A DNA stretch of 64,000 nucleotides from Rhynchonema sp. JSB1_4 (taxonomy: Eukaryota; Nematoda; Chromadorea; Monhysterida; Xyalidae), in the NCBI GenBank assembly GCA_030248065.1, contig JASAMV010008712.1, forward strand, positions 1 to 64,000. Direction: 5' to 3'. The position numbers and the translations under genes were made by a program. A model generated the notes under the pieces. That model made no database searches and was not told where the DNA came from. It saw only the letters and a program-made list of their open reading frames with translations. Shown in pieces: positions 34,099-45,387 of this stretch; the stretch's first letter is position 1; every line of letters starts with the position of its first letter.

Positions 34099-34140
<42 letters not shown>
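32640..34140. repeat. Low-complexity C- and A-rich stretch
   Basis: Most of 32700-33570 is strongly biased to A and C, with many C-runs of 6-10, and few motifs recur. A run of nearly pure A covers 34081-34139. No gene is supported. Open frames here are composition artefacts. The abrupt composition could be real satellite-like DNA or low-quality assembly. Confidence 0.6.
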
Positions 34141-34142
<2 letters not shown>

Positions 34143-34148
34143 CGTTAA

Positions 34149-35804
34149 AGGGCTCGGGACATAACCGTAGGAAGGGTAGCAGGGCATAGTGTTATACACC
34201 GTTGGAAAGCACTCTGACAGCATATGTCGCGCACAAGCTTTAAGCTCCTTGGAGATTCGCTATCTCTTGGTGGAGCGACTTTTCGTTCCAGAAAAAAGTG
34301 AATTTTTTCACAACTTGGAACGACCGGTGCAGAAACCACAAATCAGCTGGACGTCAAGTAACGCATGGATAGGATTACAAAAGCTTCTGGATAACTTATC
34401 ATCACAACATCAGTCGCTCAAAGCATTGCTTCACTCGGTGAGGGTGCGAAACGTTCCAAAAATCGGCCACATTTTTCGAGAGCACAAGTTTGTCCCTAAA
34501 TTTCGAGGCCGCGCTTTGCGTTCCAGAAATGAAAGTGCAACAGAAAAATAGAGCTTCGTCGAAAGTACCAGAAAATAAGGTTTTTAGATTTGGAAACCCT
34601 TATGCAGCGGCGTGACAGGCCGAAAAAGACCCAAAAATTGCCCCAAAACTGTATAGTCGCATTCATTGGCGGAAATGTGATGTAAATAGGCCACGTATTG
34701 CATCGCATTTGAAAGGAAACTGTCAGATAAACGCACAGTCCACCAACTTAGATGATTTTGAAGACTTCAAACTCGATGGACCTACTGCTGCGGCCATGCA
34801 AACCTGAATACGATATTCGGCTATAAGTCGTTTCTGTTAAGAACTATTTCACATCTGATAGCACCAAACGATGTAGCCATGAAATAGCTATCGAACGATA
34901 TATGACATGCCCATACTATCTAATACTATGGGCAAGAAACGGTCAAAATTCCGAAATCGCACACGGTGACGTGACGGTTCATTCCAGAATCTGCAAAAAA
35001 GCAATTTTTTAACCTGTGCTCCCAAGCGTTAGAATTTTTTGGGGCTTGTCATATATCGCTCGAAAGCTACTCTGGAGATACATTCTTTGGTGCTATCACA
35101 TTTGCAATAGCTATCAACAATGAGCACTTATAGCTGAATATCGTATTCAGATTACTATGGCTGCCCCGAGAGATTTGTAGACCTTGGAGTCTTCGGACCT
35201 TGATAGGTTGCTAAACCAGACTTTTATCTCGATTTTTTGTTTCGAATGCGATACAATCTGTGGCCTTTTTGTGCCACAATTCTGGCGATAAATGTAACCA
35301 TCTGGCTTAATGGTAATTCAATGGATTTTTAGGCCTGTCACGGAGCTAGCCATGAGTTTCAAAATTTAAAAACCTTATTTTCTGGTACTTTCGACAATGC
35401 TCTATTTTCCCATTGCATTTCTATTTCTGCAGCGCAAAGCACGGCCTCAAAATTTAGGGACAAACTTGTGTTCTCGAAAAATATGGCCGATTTTTGGAAC
35501 GTTTCGCCCCCTCACCGAGTGAAGCAATGGTTTGAGCGACTGAAGTTGTGGTGACAAGTTATCCAGAAGCTGTTGTAATTATGTCCACGTGTTACGTGAA
35601 CCGCAGCTCATTTGGGGTTTCTGCACCGGTGGTTCCAAGTTGTGAAAAAATTCACTTTTTTCTGGAACGAAAAGTCCCTCTACCGAGAGATAGCGAATCT
35701 TAAAGGAGCTTAAAACTTGTGTGTAACATAGGCTTTCAGAATGGTTTCCAACGGTATATACCAATATGCCCTGCCACCCTTCCTTCGGTTATGTCCCGAG
35801 CCCT
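34149..35804. mobile_element. 1.66-kb TTAA-flanked foldback element, copy 3
   Basis: Same ends and orientation as copy 1, TTAA at 34145-34148 and 35805-35808. It is the first part of the duplicated junction block. Confidence 0.92.
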
Positions 35805-36579
35805 TTAAGAGATCGGGGGAAAAAAATTGGGCGGGACGAGGGCGAATTTTGCCTGGGCATTAGGGGAAAAGAAAAGGGGAAGGGGACAGAAGGATGGTCG
35901 AACGAACAACAACTAACTAAATAACTTTCTTTTCTTTTTTATGGAATTCACGAATGTTCCAGCGTGTCTCTAAATGTTCATGCTCTGCTTGTCACGCTGG
36001 AAGGATAGTAGAAATAGGAAAAAAAAGGGGAAATCAAATTAGGAGGAGAATAGAACCTAGGGCCCCTCTCCCTTTGGCAGTTCCCTGTGCGCGAGTCGCA
36101 CGAGCGGGCACGCCGGGACCGCCCCCCTCCCATTCCCCCTTGTTCCCTCCTTCTTCCCTGTCTGGTGAGATCATGATGCCCACACGACTGTCTAAACACT
36201 TGTAGCGTTTGAAAGGCGATTAGGAATGTGCAATTTCCCCTTTAAGGCGCGGCCATGCAAACGCGGGCGCGAGTCGCCGGTCAGAAAAATATTCCATGCC
36301 CAAGGCCCGCCCCGCGTTTGCATGACCGCACTTACGGGTTGCGGTTTGCGGGTCACTTGAAACATTTATTTGACTGCAAACACACAAAAATAAACCAATC
36401 AGCGTCGAGCCAACGTCGCAGACGTGCCGTAGCACAGTCTGCGACCCGCGGTTGCATGGCCGCGCCCTTACGTAAAATTGATACAAAATTGTGAGCCACA
36501 CATTTCAGAGCCAATCATCTCTTGTGTGGTCCTTTTCAGATGAAGTCATGTGCCACATTAATTCATTTCTTATTTGTAG

Positions 36580-36735
36580 CTTGCCAATGAATTCCAACTT
36601 TGCAACTGGACCCCACCATGTGCACCACCACAACCGATCAAATACAAACGTCAACATCCCGTCGGGAAGTCATCGATTGTGAAACATCAGCGAGCTCGTC
36701 GCATTGTTGCTAAGTACTGCTGTAAAGACACGTAA
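36580..36735 (+). pseudogene. Frameshifted duplicate of zinc-finger last exon (G-type)
   Basis: After a TTTGTAG acceptor the frame reads LANEFQLCNWTPPCAPPQPI, as in ZF1 exon G. An extra A near 36724 gives a premature stop after about 52 codons. ZF1 and ZF2 keep the 62-codon version. No upstream exons of the same gene copy exist, so it is debris of the junction duplication. Confidence 0.75.
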
Positions 36736-37342
36736 GATTATGGCAATGCAAAACGGTGTGAAATAAAGTGTAAATATATACAGTATTTCTTTTTGAAAAC
36801 TGGTAGAAAATTATTGTGCTTTGTCGGCCTTTCTGCCGTGGTTGGTTTTTCTGGAATATGTTTGATATGTATCTCAAACCGATTACATTCTGTGCACTTT
36901 CTCGATTTTGATTTTTTTTCGAATAAAAATGCAGCATTACTGAATACATTGAAAGTTGTATGATTGTCAACTGTTTTGACGCAGGGAAGGCTATCTACAT
37001 GCCTCATACATTCGTATATTCTTCACGGCACGGGCGCGGAGCTGAAGCCGGGCCGTAGACACGGGTTCCGTCTAGTGCACTCCTAAATTAATGGTTTAGT
37101 CTGCAGCATTATATTTTTTAAATCAGGTGGTTTTCTAGCCGCACACGCAACGCTGCCAAAAGCCAAACGATCCACAAATTACAGCTTCATTACCACCAAA
37201 ATTTCTCGTTCTGCTTCTCTGCTCTGCACTTGGGTTCGTCGCTAATAAATGCACCGCTCTCATCAAAATTACCCATCTGCTCTGGTCAATTCATGACCAT
37301 TTGTTTGCGCAACACGTGTCTTTCCAACCCCCTCTGTGTACC

Positions 37343-40300
37343 ATGTGGTCGGCATCAACGCCGTTGTTCTGCCATCTATGTGCCGCACCATGTTTGTCCG
37401 TCGAACATCTACGTGAACATTTGTGTCAAGCACATTTGCTGTATCAACCGTACAGGCACGTTTGACGGGGGGTGTCTTTTTTTCGTTTCTTTGAAACGTG
37501 CAATGGACAGGGTGTATGCTGCATTCTTACTGATGTGACATTCAAGGTTTTGATACTTAGGGTGGCATTTTCGAAACGGTGTAAAGGTCGGTGGCAAGCT
37601 CGGTGTGAGAAAGTTCAGTGTAAGCTCGGCGTAAGCTTGAAACATTGCACGCTGAGCAAGCTGCAGGCGTGCGTTTCTAAACGAAAGGTCAACTTTGAAT
37701 TTCGTTTACTACTGTGCAAGCGTAAAGCGTTTGTTTGCAATCTGGTTCATTTAAGCTGGTTGCACAAACGTCTTAAAGGAATACTTGTAAGTTACCTGAC
37801 ATTTCGCCGCAAGGCTGTTGAGAAATTGAACCTTCATTGACGGCGGTGCCAAAAATTTTGACGTCACTAACTGTTCGCAGCACAAAATCAAAACAGCTCC
37901 ATTTAACGAAATTCATACATATCGTTTAAAAACGCTTGTGTAACCAGCCTAAACAAACAATATTGCAAACAAACGCTTTACGCTTGCACAGTAAACCGTC
38001 AAAGTTGACCTTTCGTTTAGAAACGCGCGTCTGCTGCTTGCTCAGCGTGCAATGTTTCAAGCTTACGCCAAGCTTACACTAAACTTTCTCACACCGAGCT
38101 TTCCATCGACCTTTACACCCAACTGACCTTTGCACCGTTTCGAAAATATCACCCTTAGAGCCATTGCCATGGTTAGTTGACGTGCTTTTGTGTCATATAT
38201 CCCAATTTTCCAGTTTCTAAAGCCCATCTTGTTCCTTGAACGGCCGAAATGCCGAAACTAATTGGATAAAGTATAATGTTTTGAAAATATAGTCCAGCTG
38301 TCAATAACACATAAAACACTCCGAATAAAACTATTAAGTGTGTTGGTGTTCTCTTGTTCCAATGGATCGTGTTCGTGTTTTTCAGATGTACAATTTGCGA
38401 CACTAAAGCACCGACCAACCGAATGATGCAGGAGCACGTGCATGAATCGCATCTGGGATTGAGGCCACTGGTTAGCCCTGTATGTAATAATCTACGTGCT
38501 TTTCGGTCAGTTCAACCACTGCTCGTGGATGTCATTGCACGATTGTGGCACCCAAAATAAAGCCTAAAGCCAAACCACTTGTTTCAGGTGCTACACCAAC
38601 CCGACCGGAAAATCGCAGCCAATCTGAACCTGGCCATGCGCTATTTGCGCAAATATTTGAGTCTGATTGGTGGCCCCAATTCTGTTGCAACGATGAAACA
38701 ACCATCCGTATCTTCGACTGGGGGTGTCAAGGCTGAAGAACCACCTGCGGAACCGGAAGTGTCTCATTGTGAAACATCAACAACGGCCATCGAAATGGTC
38801 TGGGAAATGCCTTCACTCGCTGATGGTTAGACGGCATTTTGGAAGTCGTATTGGGCAGTGTCACTGTTTGCTGGAATACGGTGGTTAGGTTTGAAACTAA
38901 CAAAACTCACTGCTGTTACATTATTGCCTTTGACTTGGTATAAAAATGTTTTCAAATAATATACCCATCCATGAAACTTCAGCCAGCTCTCCATCAGCGT
39001 CTGTGCGTAACACGCCTGTGTGCTGTACAGCCAGTGCGCAACTGGATAGCTGATGCTTCACAATAGTGTGGATGTGGACTGAGTAAAGATATTTTATGCC
39101 AAGTCAAGTCAACTCACTCCGACCCAGGGTGCCATCAAAGTGCACGTCTGCGAATGTATTGTTTATGTCAGTGCCGCTTGTTCCAAAGTGTTTGTTTGAA
39201 TCTTGCTTAGCTTCGTTGCACCACCCACAGCAGATAACCATTAGATGGGCAACCAGCTATAGTAAATTTCCAAATTCGCTGCCGCACAGTAAAGTACGCC
39301 ACATAGTTAATGTCAAGTTATAAACCCGAACGCTAACCATGCGCGGTTCTGAAACATTGCGCGCAGCTGCCTGGCTGGATGGCAAGCTGCGTGTGAGTTG
39401 GCTGTCCGAATGTTTCACAAGTTGACTTTCGGGTTTAGAACCTGACATTAACTATGACGTGCTATAATGTGCGGCAGCGAATTTGGAAATTTACTATACC
39501 AAGTCTGTATTAGTTGCTGCAGTCCTTTGTATTCTCATTGCAAATGTAACAAAATAAGCACGAACTCCTTTCAGATGCTTTGTGGTCAACTGTAAAATTG
39601 GAGGCAACCGGCGACTCGGAGCTCCGCGATCCTCCGTCATCCGTTGACTACAGCCACACGCCGAATGTTCAACAGCCGATGTGAGCGTTGCCTCTCTTCG
39701 TCATCATCATTTTTAACCAGCTAACCTGTTTTTCGTATCATACTTACTAGAGTTTGATATTACAATCGAATCAAATAATCAGGGCAAATAATACCTAAAT
39801 GGATTGCAGGAAATTCCGGTACGATAATCGACAGCTGAGCACGTATTGCACTGGCTGCAACGCGATCGCATACCGAACGCAGTCGTTTCTCAAGTTGAGC
39901 AAACGCACACGCCGTTCTCTGCCGGTGGGACGCTCCAAATTGCTTCAATTGATTAAACACGTCAAACAGTTGAGTGGCATGCATCTGTGTAGCTGGCTGA
40001 TGTTTCATTTGTGTGTTATATCGCCCACTTGGGTTAAAATGGAATTGATCGTGTGGCACCTGGGAGCCAAGAGTTATGGGAGCCGATTCATGCGTGCTTT
40101 GTTGTGGCTGTGCTGCACTTGACAAAGTTTGGTATAACGCCTTGATAACTGGCGGGTTATCGCGCCTTTATCATTACCCGGTCGCCCAATAAGTTGGGTG
40201 GGGCATCTCAGTGTTTTTGGGGTCTGTGCGCTTCGTCTCAGTGATGTGGATCCGGAAACAAAACAAAGGGGCAGACGCCATGGGAGCCGAAACCCGCCAG

Positions 40301-43188
40301 TGATCAAACGCGTTGTGCCTGTGCGTGCCAGCTGGGAGCACCACACCAGAAAAAAAAAAAGCCAAAAAAAAACAAAAAAAAAGACAAAAAAAAAAACCGC
40401 CCCCCCCCCAAACCCCCCGCCCGCCCCCCCCCCCCCCAACCCCCCCCCCCCCCCAGACCGCGCCGCCACCCAAAAAAAACACCAAAAAAAAAACAAAAAA
40501 AAAAAAAAAAAAAAAAAACAAACAAACCACCACGACCTTTGAGTTTATTCAAATTCAAGTCTGGAGCGATCACTGATCACGGGCGCACTGAGTGTTGTGT
40601 TTGTGAATGTTGTTCATTTTCGGACCTGCTTACATTTTGAAAACTACCTTCGATATCCAACTTGCGTTTAAAAACAAAAAGCACGGTGTTTGTCTTCGTC
40701 AGATATCATCTGCCCGCCGATGCAGTGTTCTTGTCCGAATCTGCACTTCAAGACATGACGTTTCAACTATTTGAAGTGGAACCGAACTCGATACCTACTC
40801 CGGTTTGTATGTTGTGTATCGAACTTTGCGTGCTGATGTTTCGTTTGTAAACTACCGGAGAATGCCAAATAAACCCCTGGGGGCTTATTTTGATACACTT
40901 CTGATTTGAAATTTAAAAAGATGAAGAAATTTCCGAAATAAGCCCCGACTAACTTATGAAACAGTGCAGAAGATGGCCCTAGAAAGTTCCGAATTAGCGC
41001 CCAGGGGCTTATTTCGGGACGGTGGACTATTTCGCATTCTTCGGTACTTTGACGAGCTTGATGATTTTTATGTGATGTACCCACCTTTTTTACAGCCGAT
41101 TCCACAAACAACCGGGAATGACGTGTACTCCGAGACTTGGTGTCAACGCGGCTGCAGTCGACCGGTGAAAATCAACGGACCGATACAATTCGTCGTCTCC
41201 CGACTCAAAAAACACATAAAATAGTTGGTTTATTTTTTGGCACTATTTTGTCGCATCAAATCGTTGTGTTCACTGTTCGGGAAAACTGTCTGCGCTTCAT
41301 TCTGTTTTCCATCCCTACCCGACATCTGGAGGCACCCGACACCTACACTTTTTTGGGACCCGACAGTCGACATCCCTCTAACTCTAATCTGGTCAATTAG
41401 GGCTCCACCAGATAGACCCGAAACCCGAAACATAAATTTTTTCTATGTCCATGTTTCGGGTTTTGAAAAAAACCCGAAACACAAAGCATGATAATCGAAA
41501 ATGTTTTGGTCTTGCCACTTGTAGCCGACTTGTACAATTTATACAGTCAGTCGAGAGGTCGCGATTATCATGCTTCGTGTTTCGGTTTTTTTTAAAAACC
41601 CGAAACCCGAAACATGGACATCGAAAAAATTTATGTTTCGGGTTTCGGGTCTATCTGGTGGAGCCCTTAGTGATTTGTGATTCTGGTCATGATAATTGAT
41701 AATCAAGCCGAAGCAAGCCTATTCAAAAGGTCGACCTTACGGTGGCTTTCTTGACAACAAAGCTGACTAATTGATGATGCCCTGGTGCACTCACTGAGGT
41801 GCCTAAATCGATCAATATTTGTTGCAGCAATCATTTTCCGTCACGATTTGGCAGATACGAGTGCACCGTCGAGGGTTGTGGTCGACGTTTTTTCCTGCCT
41901 TCGTACATAAATGAGCATTGTCGCACTGTACATGGACGAGCCGGTGGATGTTTCATTCGAGAAATAGAAATGAACATGGACGTGGATAATTCAGAGTTGA
42001 TGCGTGCCTCGCTGCGCAGATGTTTCAAGGTGCATGTCGTTTTGATTGTTTCGTTTTATGAGTGTTCCGGTTTACAGTTTCTTTTAGAATTTGTTTGTTT
42101 CGAATTCAACGTCACTCACATGAACAATCGCCCTGTGTTTAGTCACTTGTATTGATACACACGTGGCAACTGTGAAACAATTCATCCGCTTGGTCCGTAG
42201 ATAATCTGAGGAAACATAAAACGCCGATAAATGTTTCGCACATGAGTATAGTAGGTATTGGTCGCACAATGACCATATAAGAATTCATCAAATCAATCCT
42301 GATTTTCACGTTCAGTCAGTCTTAACCACTGTGCTATTTGTGATTCTCACAAAACATTTTCACCTGAAAATAATCCAACAGATCAACCACGTTGCCGCAG
42401 GTCTGAAACATTCTCTTTACTACATGCTTTGTGTGCGATCACGCAACGCAACGTCACCACCCCGTCACTTTCCCTCTTTACGATTCGGGAAAAAATTTGA
42501 CCAATTCTTATAAAGTCATTGTGCAACCAATACAAGCTCGTGTTCCATATTGTGGGTTGCGTCATGGGGTGGCATTTTCGAAACGGTGTAAAGCTCAGTT
42601 GGGTGTAAAGGTCGGTGTAAACTCGGTCGGTGTCAGCTCGGTGTAAACATGAAACATTCCACGTTAACAGCAGGCAATGTTTCATGTTTACACCGAGCTG
42701 ACACCGACCGAGCTTTCGATTGAGCTTACACCTACCTTTACACCCAACTCACCTTTACACCGTTTCGAAAATATCACCCATGATTGGGAGCTTCACATCT
42801 GAGAACCGTTCATGCTCCATGCATGACCAATCTCTTGTGGTTCTTTTCAGCTGATGTTGGACTCATACCCACAGTTATTCATTTGTTATTTGGTTGGTTG
42901 GTTTGTTGCCAACATTCGGTAGTCGTGGTCGCGTTATGGACTGAAAAGATGTCCGACAGATCTTCTGCGCATTTGATCCGTCCGCGTCATTTGTTATTTC
43001 AGCTTAACGATGAATTCCAACTTTCCAACTGGACCCCACCATGTGCACCGCCACAACCGATCAAATACAAACGTCAACATCCCGTCGGGAAGTCATCGAT
43101 TGTGAAACATCGGCGAGCTCGTCGCATTGTTGCTAACTATTGTGGGAAGTCAACCAAGCTGTCGACAATGCAAAACGGTGTAAAATAA
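37343..43188 (+). CDS. Multi-exon C2H2 zinc-finger gene ZF2, paralogue of ZF1
   Basis: About 452 residues from nine exons with the same order and phases as ZF1: A 37343-37455, B 38386-38470, B2 38588-38825, X 39575-39680, C 39810-40010, D 40703-40802, E 41096-41223, F 41828-42029 and G 43003-43188 (TAA). Exons Y and Z and the finger part of X are missing, and X instead ends at a good GTGAGC donor in phase 2. Fingers remain in A, B (CTICDTKAPTNRMMQEHVHE), E/F (CQRGC...HIKYNH across the intron) and F (identical to ZF1 except near its ends). Several F differences from ZF1 are silent, which supports selection on the protein. Exon A has a GC donor (CAG|GCACGT), and E ends TA|GTTGGT, which mimics a TAG stop. 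The donor for C (GTGTGT at 40011) is the least certain. A nuclear DNA-binding role is inferred from the fingers only. Confidence 0.68.
37560..38154. mobile_element. GGGTG hairpin MITE, copy 2, large loop
   Basis: Ends GGGTGGCATTTTCGAAACGG and CCGTTTCGAAAATATCACCC, flanked by a 3-bp duplication TTA. Arms are related to 14257-14482 but extend into a second inverted portion (ACGAAAGGTCAACTTTGA and its complement). Octamers at 37638 and 38052 are in divergent orientation. It lies in the A-B intron of ZF2. Confidence 0.88.
39258..39498. mobile_element. Hairpin MITE, TATAGTAAATTTCC ends
   Basis: A 241-bp inverted repeat with ends TATAGTAAATTTCCAAATTC and GAATTTGGAAATTTACTATA. The centre carries a divergent octamer pair (39350 and 39410). 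A degenerate copy is in the methyltransferase intron (16277-16485). It lies in the B2-X intron of ZF2. Confidence 0.88.
40333..40535. repeat. Homopolymer-rich stretch
   Basis: A-runs and C-runs alternate with almost no other sequence. This may be a real microsatellite-like tract or an assembly/sequencing artefact. It lies in the C-D intron of ZF2. Confidence 0.75.
41400..41666. mobile_element. GGGCTCC hairpin MITE with TTA duplication
   Basis: A 267-bp inverted repeat with ends GGGCTCCACCAGATAGACCC and GGGTCTATCTGGTGGAGCCC, flanked by TTA (41397-41399 and 41667-41669). Interior arms repeat ACCCGAAACCCGAAACAT. The 3-bp TTA target fits PIF/Harbinger-type elements. It lies in the E-F intron of ZF2. 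Confidence 0.88.
42256..42532. mobile_element. TATTGGTCGC MITE, copy 2
   Basis: Collinear with 19057-19333, including ends TATTGGTCGCACAATGACC and TCATTGTGCAACCAATA. It includes GGTCTGAAACATT (about 42401). It lies in the F-G intron of ZF2. Confidence 0.9.
42567..42779. mobile_element. GGGTG hairpin MITE, copy 3
   Basis: Ends GGGTGGCATTTTCGAAACGG and CCGTTTCGAAAATATCACCC, flanked by a 3-bp duplication ATG. A divergent octamer pair at 42650 and 42677 lies at the centre. It lies in the F-G intron of ZF2. Confidence 0.9.
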
Positions 43189-43189
43189 A
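43184..43189 (+). terminator. AATAAA overlapping the ZF2 stop codon
   Basis: AAAATAAAG contains the TAA stop (43186-43188) and an AATAAA, as in ZF1. Confidence 0.4.
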
Positions 43190-43355
43190 GTGTTTTCTGC
43201 AAAAAGGTGCACTCTCTTTTATTCTTGTGAGCGGGTGAACTCTGTTGTGTTCTGTCAGATCACAACATTGCAACTTGCAATATTGTAGTTCTGTGTCTTG
43301 ACTTTGCTGTTTTTTTTTATTTGGTTCTGAAAATAAAAAACATTCATCGCCATTA

Positions 43356-43978
43356 TGGGTGATATTTTTGAAACGGGTAAAGGTCAGTTGGGTGTAGGGG
43401 TCGGAGGAAGGCTCGGGTGAAAAGTTTGAGTTTAAGCTACAAACAGTGCACGCTGAGCAGGCACAGGCCGCTTTTCAAAACAAAGGTCATCTTCAGCCTC
43501 TGCCGGAGAAACTCTCTTTCGCACTTTTTGGGGTGTCAGGTTTTAAAAATATAAATCGTGACCTTTTAAGCCGTTAATCCGCGGGCATTAGGGCCATTTT
43601 TTTACCGCCTCAAGATTCATTTCTCAATAGCCCACGGGGGATGTCAGGCACTAAAAAATTCCCTTTAAACCTCCAACGCAAAAACACAAACAAAATCCAC
43701 AAGCACGCAGAGTCAATCCTCTAGAAACGCGTGCTCTCCTCTCCCGCGTCATTTTCCACCCCGCCCCACCTTCCCTCCCCCGCCTCCTTCCCCCCCCCCA
43801 CCCCCCCCCCCTTCCCCTAAAAAAATCCCTATGTTGCGCACGTTGACTATGTTTATAATCCGTAGCTGTCGATTCTGGACGCAGCGCGGGCAATAGCACA
43901 GTGGTTAAGAGTGACTGAACGTGAAAATCAGGATAGATTTGATGAATTCTTATATGGTCATTGTGCGACCAATACCCA
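43356..43978. repeat. Degraded MITE fragments and C-rich tract
   Basis: A left end of the GGGTG family (GGGTGATATTTTTGAAACGG) is followed by diverged arm sequence to about 43460. A C-rich low-complexity tract covers about 43735-43815. At about 43896-43976 lies one inverted end fragment of the TATTGGTCGC MITE. No gene is seen. Confidence 0.55.
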
Positions 43979-44378
43979 AGGTTGGAAAAAAATTTTTAAA
44001 CTAGTTTTAAAAAAAAAAATTTTTTTTAAAGTCTGAGATTCGGGGAAATTTTACCAAATTTGCCTAAAAAACGCAAAAAAATGCAACTTTAATTGACAAG
44101 TCACTTTTGTGACTTAGTTTGCATCACTTATGAAGGGTGTTTACGTCATTTCGGTGCGATCCAACAGTCTGTGCTTGTTATGGACCTATGAGTGCTGCTC
44201 TGTGGTATCAGACACAACAGTTTATGGTCGAACTAGCAAGATTCCCTCATAAACCACACAGAATTGAGAATATAAGCTGTACAAATACTTGTCGGGCAGC
44301 TGAATCAGTCGTATAGGACCGATCTGATGGGGTATGACATCGAAGTACCATGTAGGTACACGCATACTGTGTCCCATG

Positions 44379-44962
44379 TATCAGTGGTTTTTTAAAAAAA
44401 AAAATTTTTTTTTTTATTAAAAAAAAATTTTTTTTTAAAAAAAAAATTCGTTCCAAAAGTTAAAAAAAAAATTTTTTTTTTTATTATTTCAAAATTCGAA
44501 AATTTCTCTATTTTTGCTATCAAAAGGGCTATTTTTTGCATAAGAATTGCTACGTTAACATCACCCGACCCTACCATGGGTGTATTGGGTGCATTTTCAC
44601 GTTCAGTGCACTCTTAACATACTGTGCACACACTCACATGGCCTCTCATAGATTACACAGTACAGGACTGGGGGGGCATGCTTTTCCTGCCAGAGCCGGA
44701 AGCATATTTGTGATTCTCACAAAACATTTTCAGTCTGTCACATATTTGCATTAATCGTGTACCAGCATAGATCCCCCACACCCCACGTTGCCGCAGTGTA
44801 CGTGTGAACATTCTGCTTTACTCATACCATGTTTTGTGTGCGAATGCACACCACACGTTATGGAAGAACAACCGCAACGTTGCCCCGTCACTTTCCCTCT
44901 TTACGATTCAGGAAAAAAAGTTGACCAATTCTTATAAAGTCATTGTGCGACCAATACCAACC
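44379..44962. mobile_element. Truncated CAGTGGT element inside a TATTGGTCGC MITE
   Basis: CAGTGGTTTTTTAAAAAAA at 44379 and the sequence to about 44590 match the reverse complement of 63485-63691. From about 44590 to 44962 the sequence follows the TATTGGTCGC MITE with small insertions, ending GTCATTGTGCGACCAATA. Both are non-coding. Confidence 0.65.
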
Positions 44963-45387
44963 TAAACTCGGACAACGTGCATTGTGAGCTCAAACACTTT
45001 TTGCGGATTAGCGGGTCTCCAATTAGCTGACCCACTAATCCGCTTTTTCAATTTCCATTGTGAATGCAAAAGCGTGCGCGAAAAGCGGGCCCGCTAATCC
45101 GCAACCCGCTAATCCGCTGCATTGTGAATGCGTCCTTACCCGTTGGTATTGTACATGTGGGCGATGTCAAACATTTGTTGGTCATTTCTGGGGAGTGCCA
45201 GAAGAAACGTTGCCGATCGTTTGTAAGTTGACTGTCAAAATTTGGATGTTTTGTTCGCTTCGGTAGAAACAGTTTTGCATCAAAAAAACGACCATAACTC
45301 AGCAACTGTTCCACACCCACGTCCAGATTCATATAAAATAGTTGCCAGTCCAGGACTCTAGTCCATGTTATATGTTGTGTTTTACAG

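Larger units (their letters stand above)
34145..37600. repeat. Duplicated junction block, copy 2
   Basis: Collinear with 27181-30720. Exon G here has a one-base insertion that shifts the frame, and the hairpin corresponding to 28856-29227 is scrambled at about 35810-36200. The block ends with ZF2 exon A. Confidence 0.85.

Noticed and set aside
27225..35764. Repeated frames starting MLYTVGKHSDS or MVSAPVVPSCEK
   Set aside because: They lie inside the 1.66-kb foldback arms and occur as mirror images on opposite strands with disrupted versions. No transposase motif is seen.
40174..40576. Frames of Phe/Gly or Lys/Pro runs
   Set aside because: Pure consequences of homopolymer tracts.
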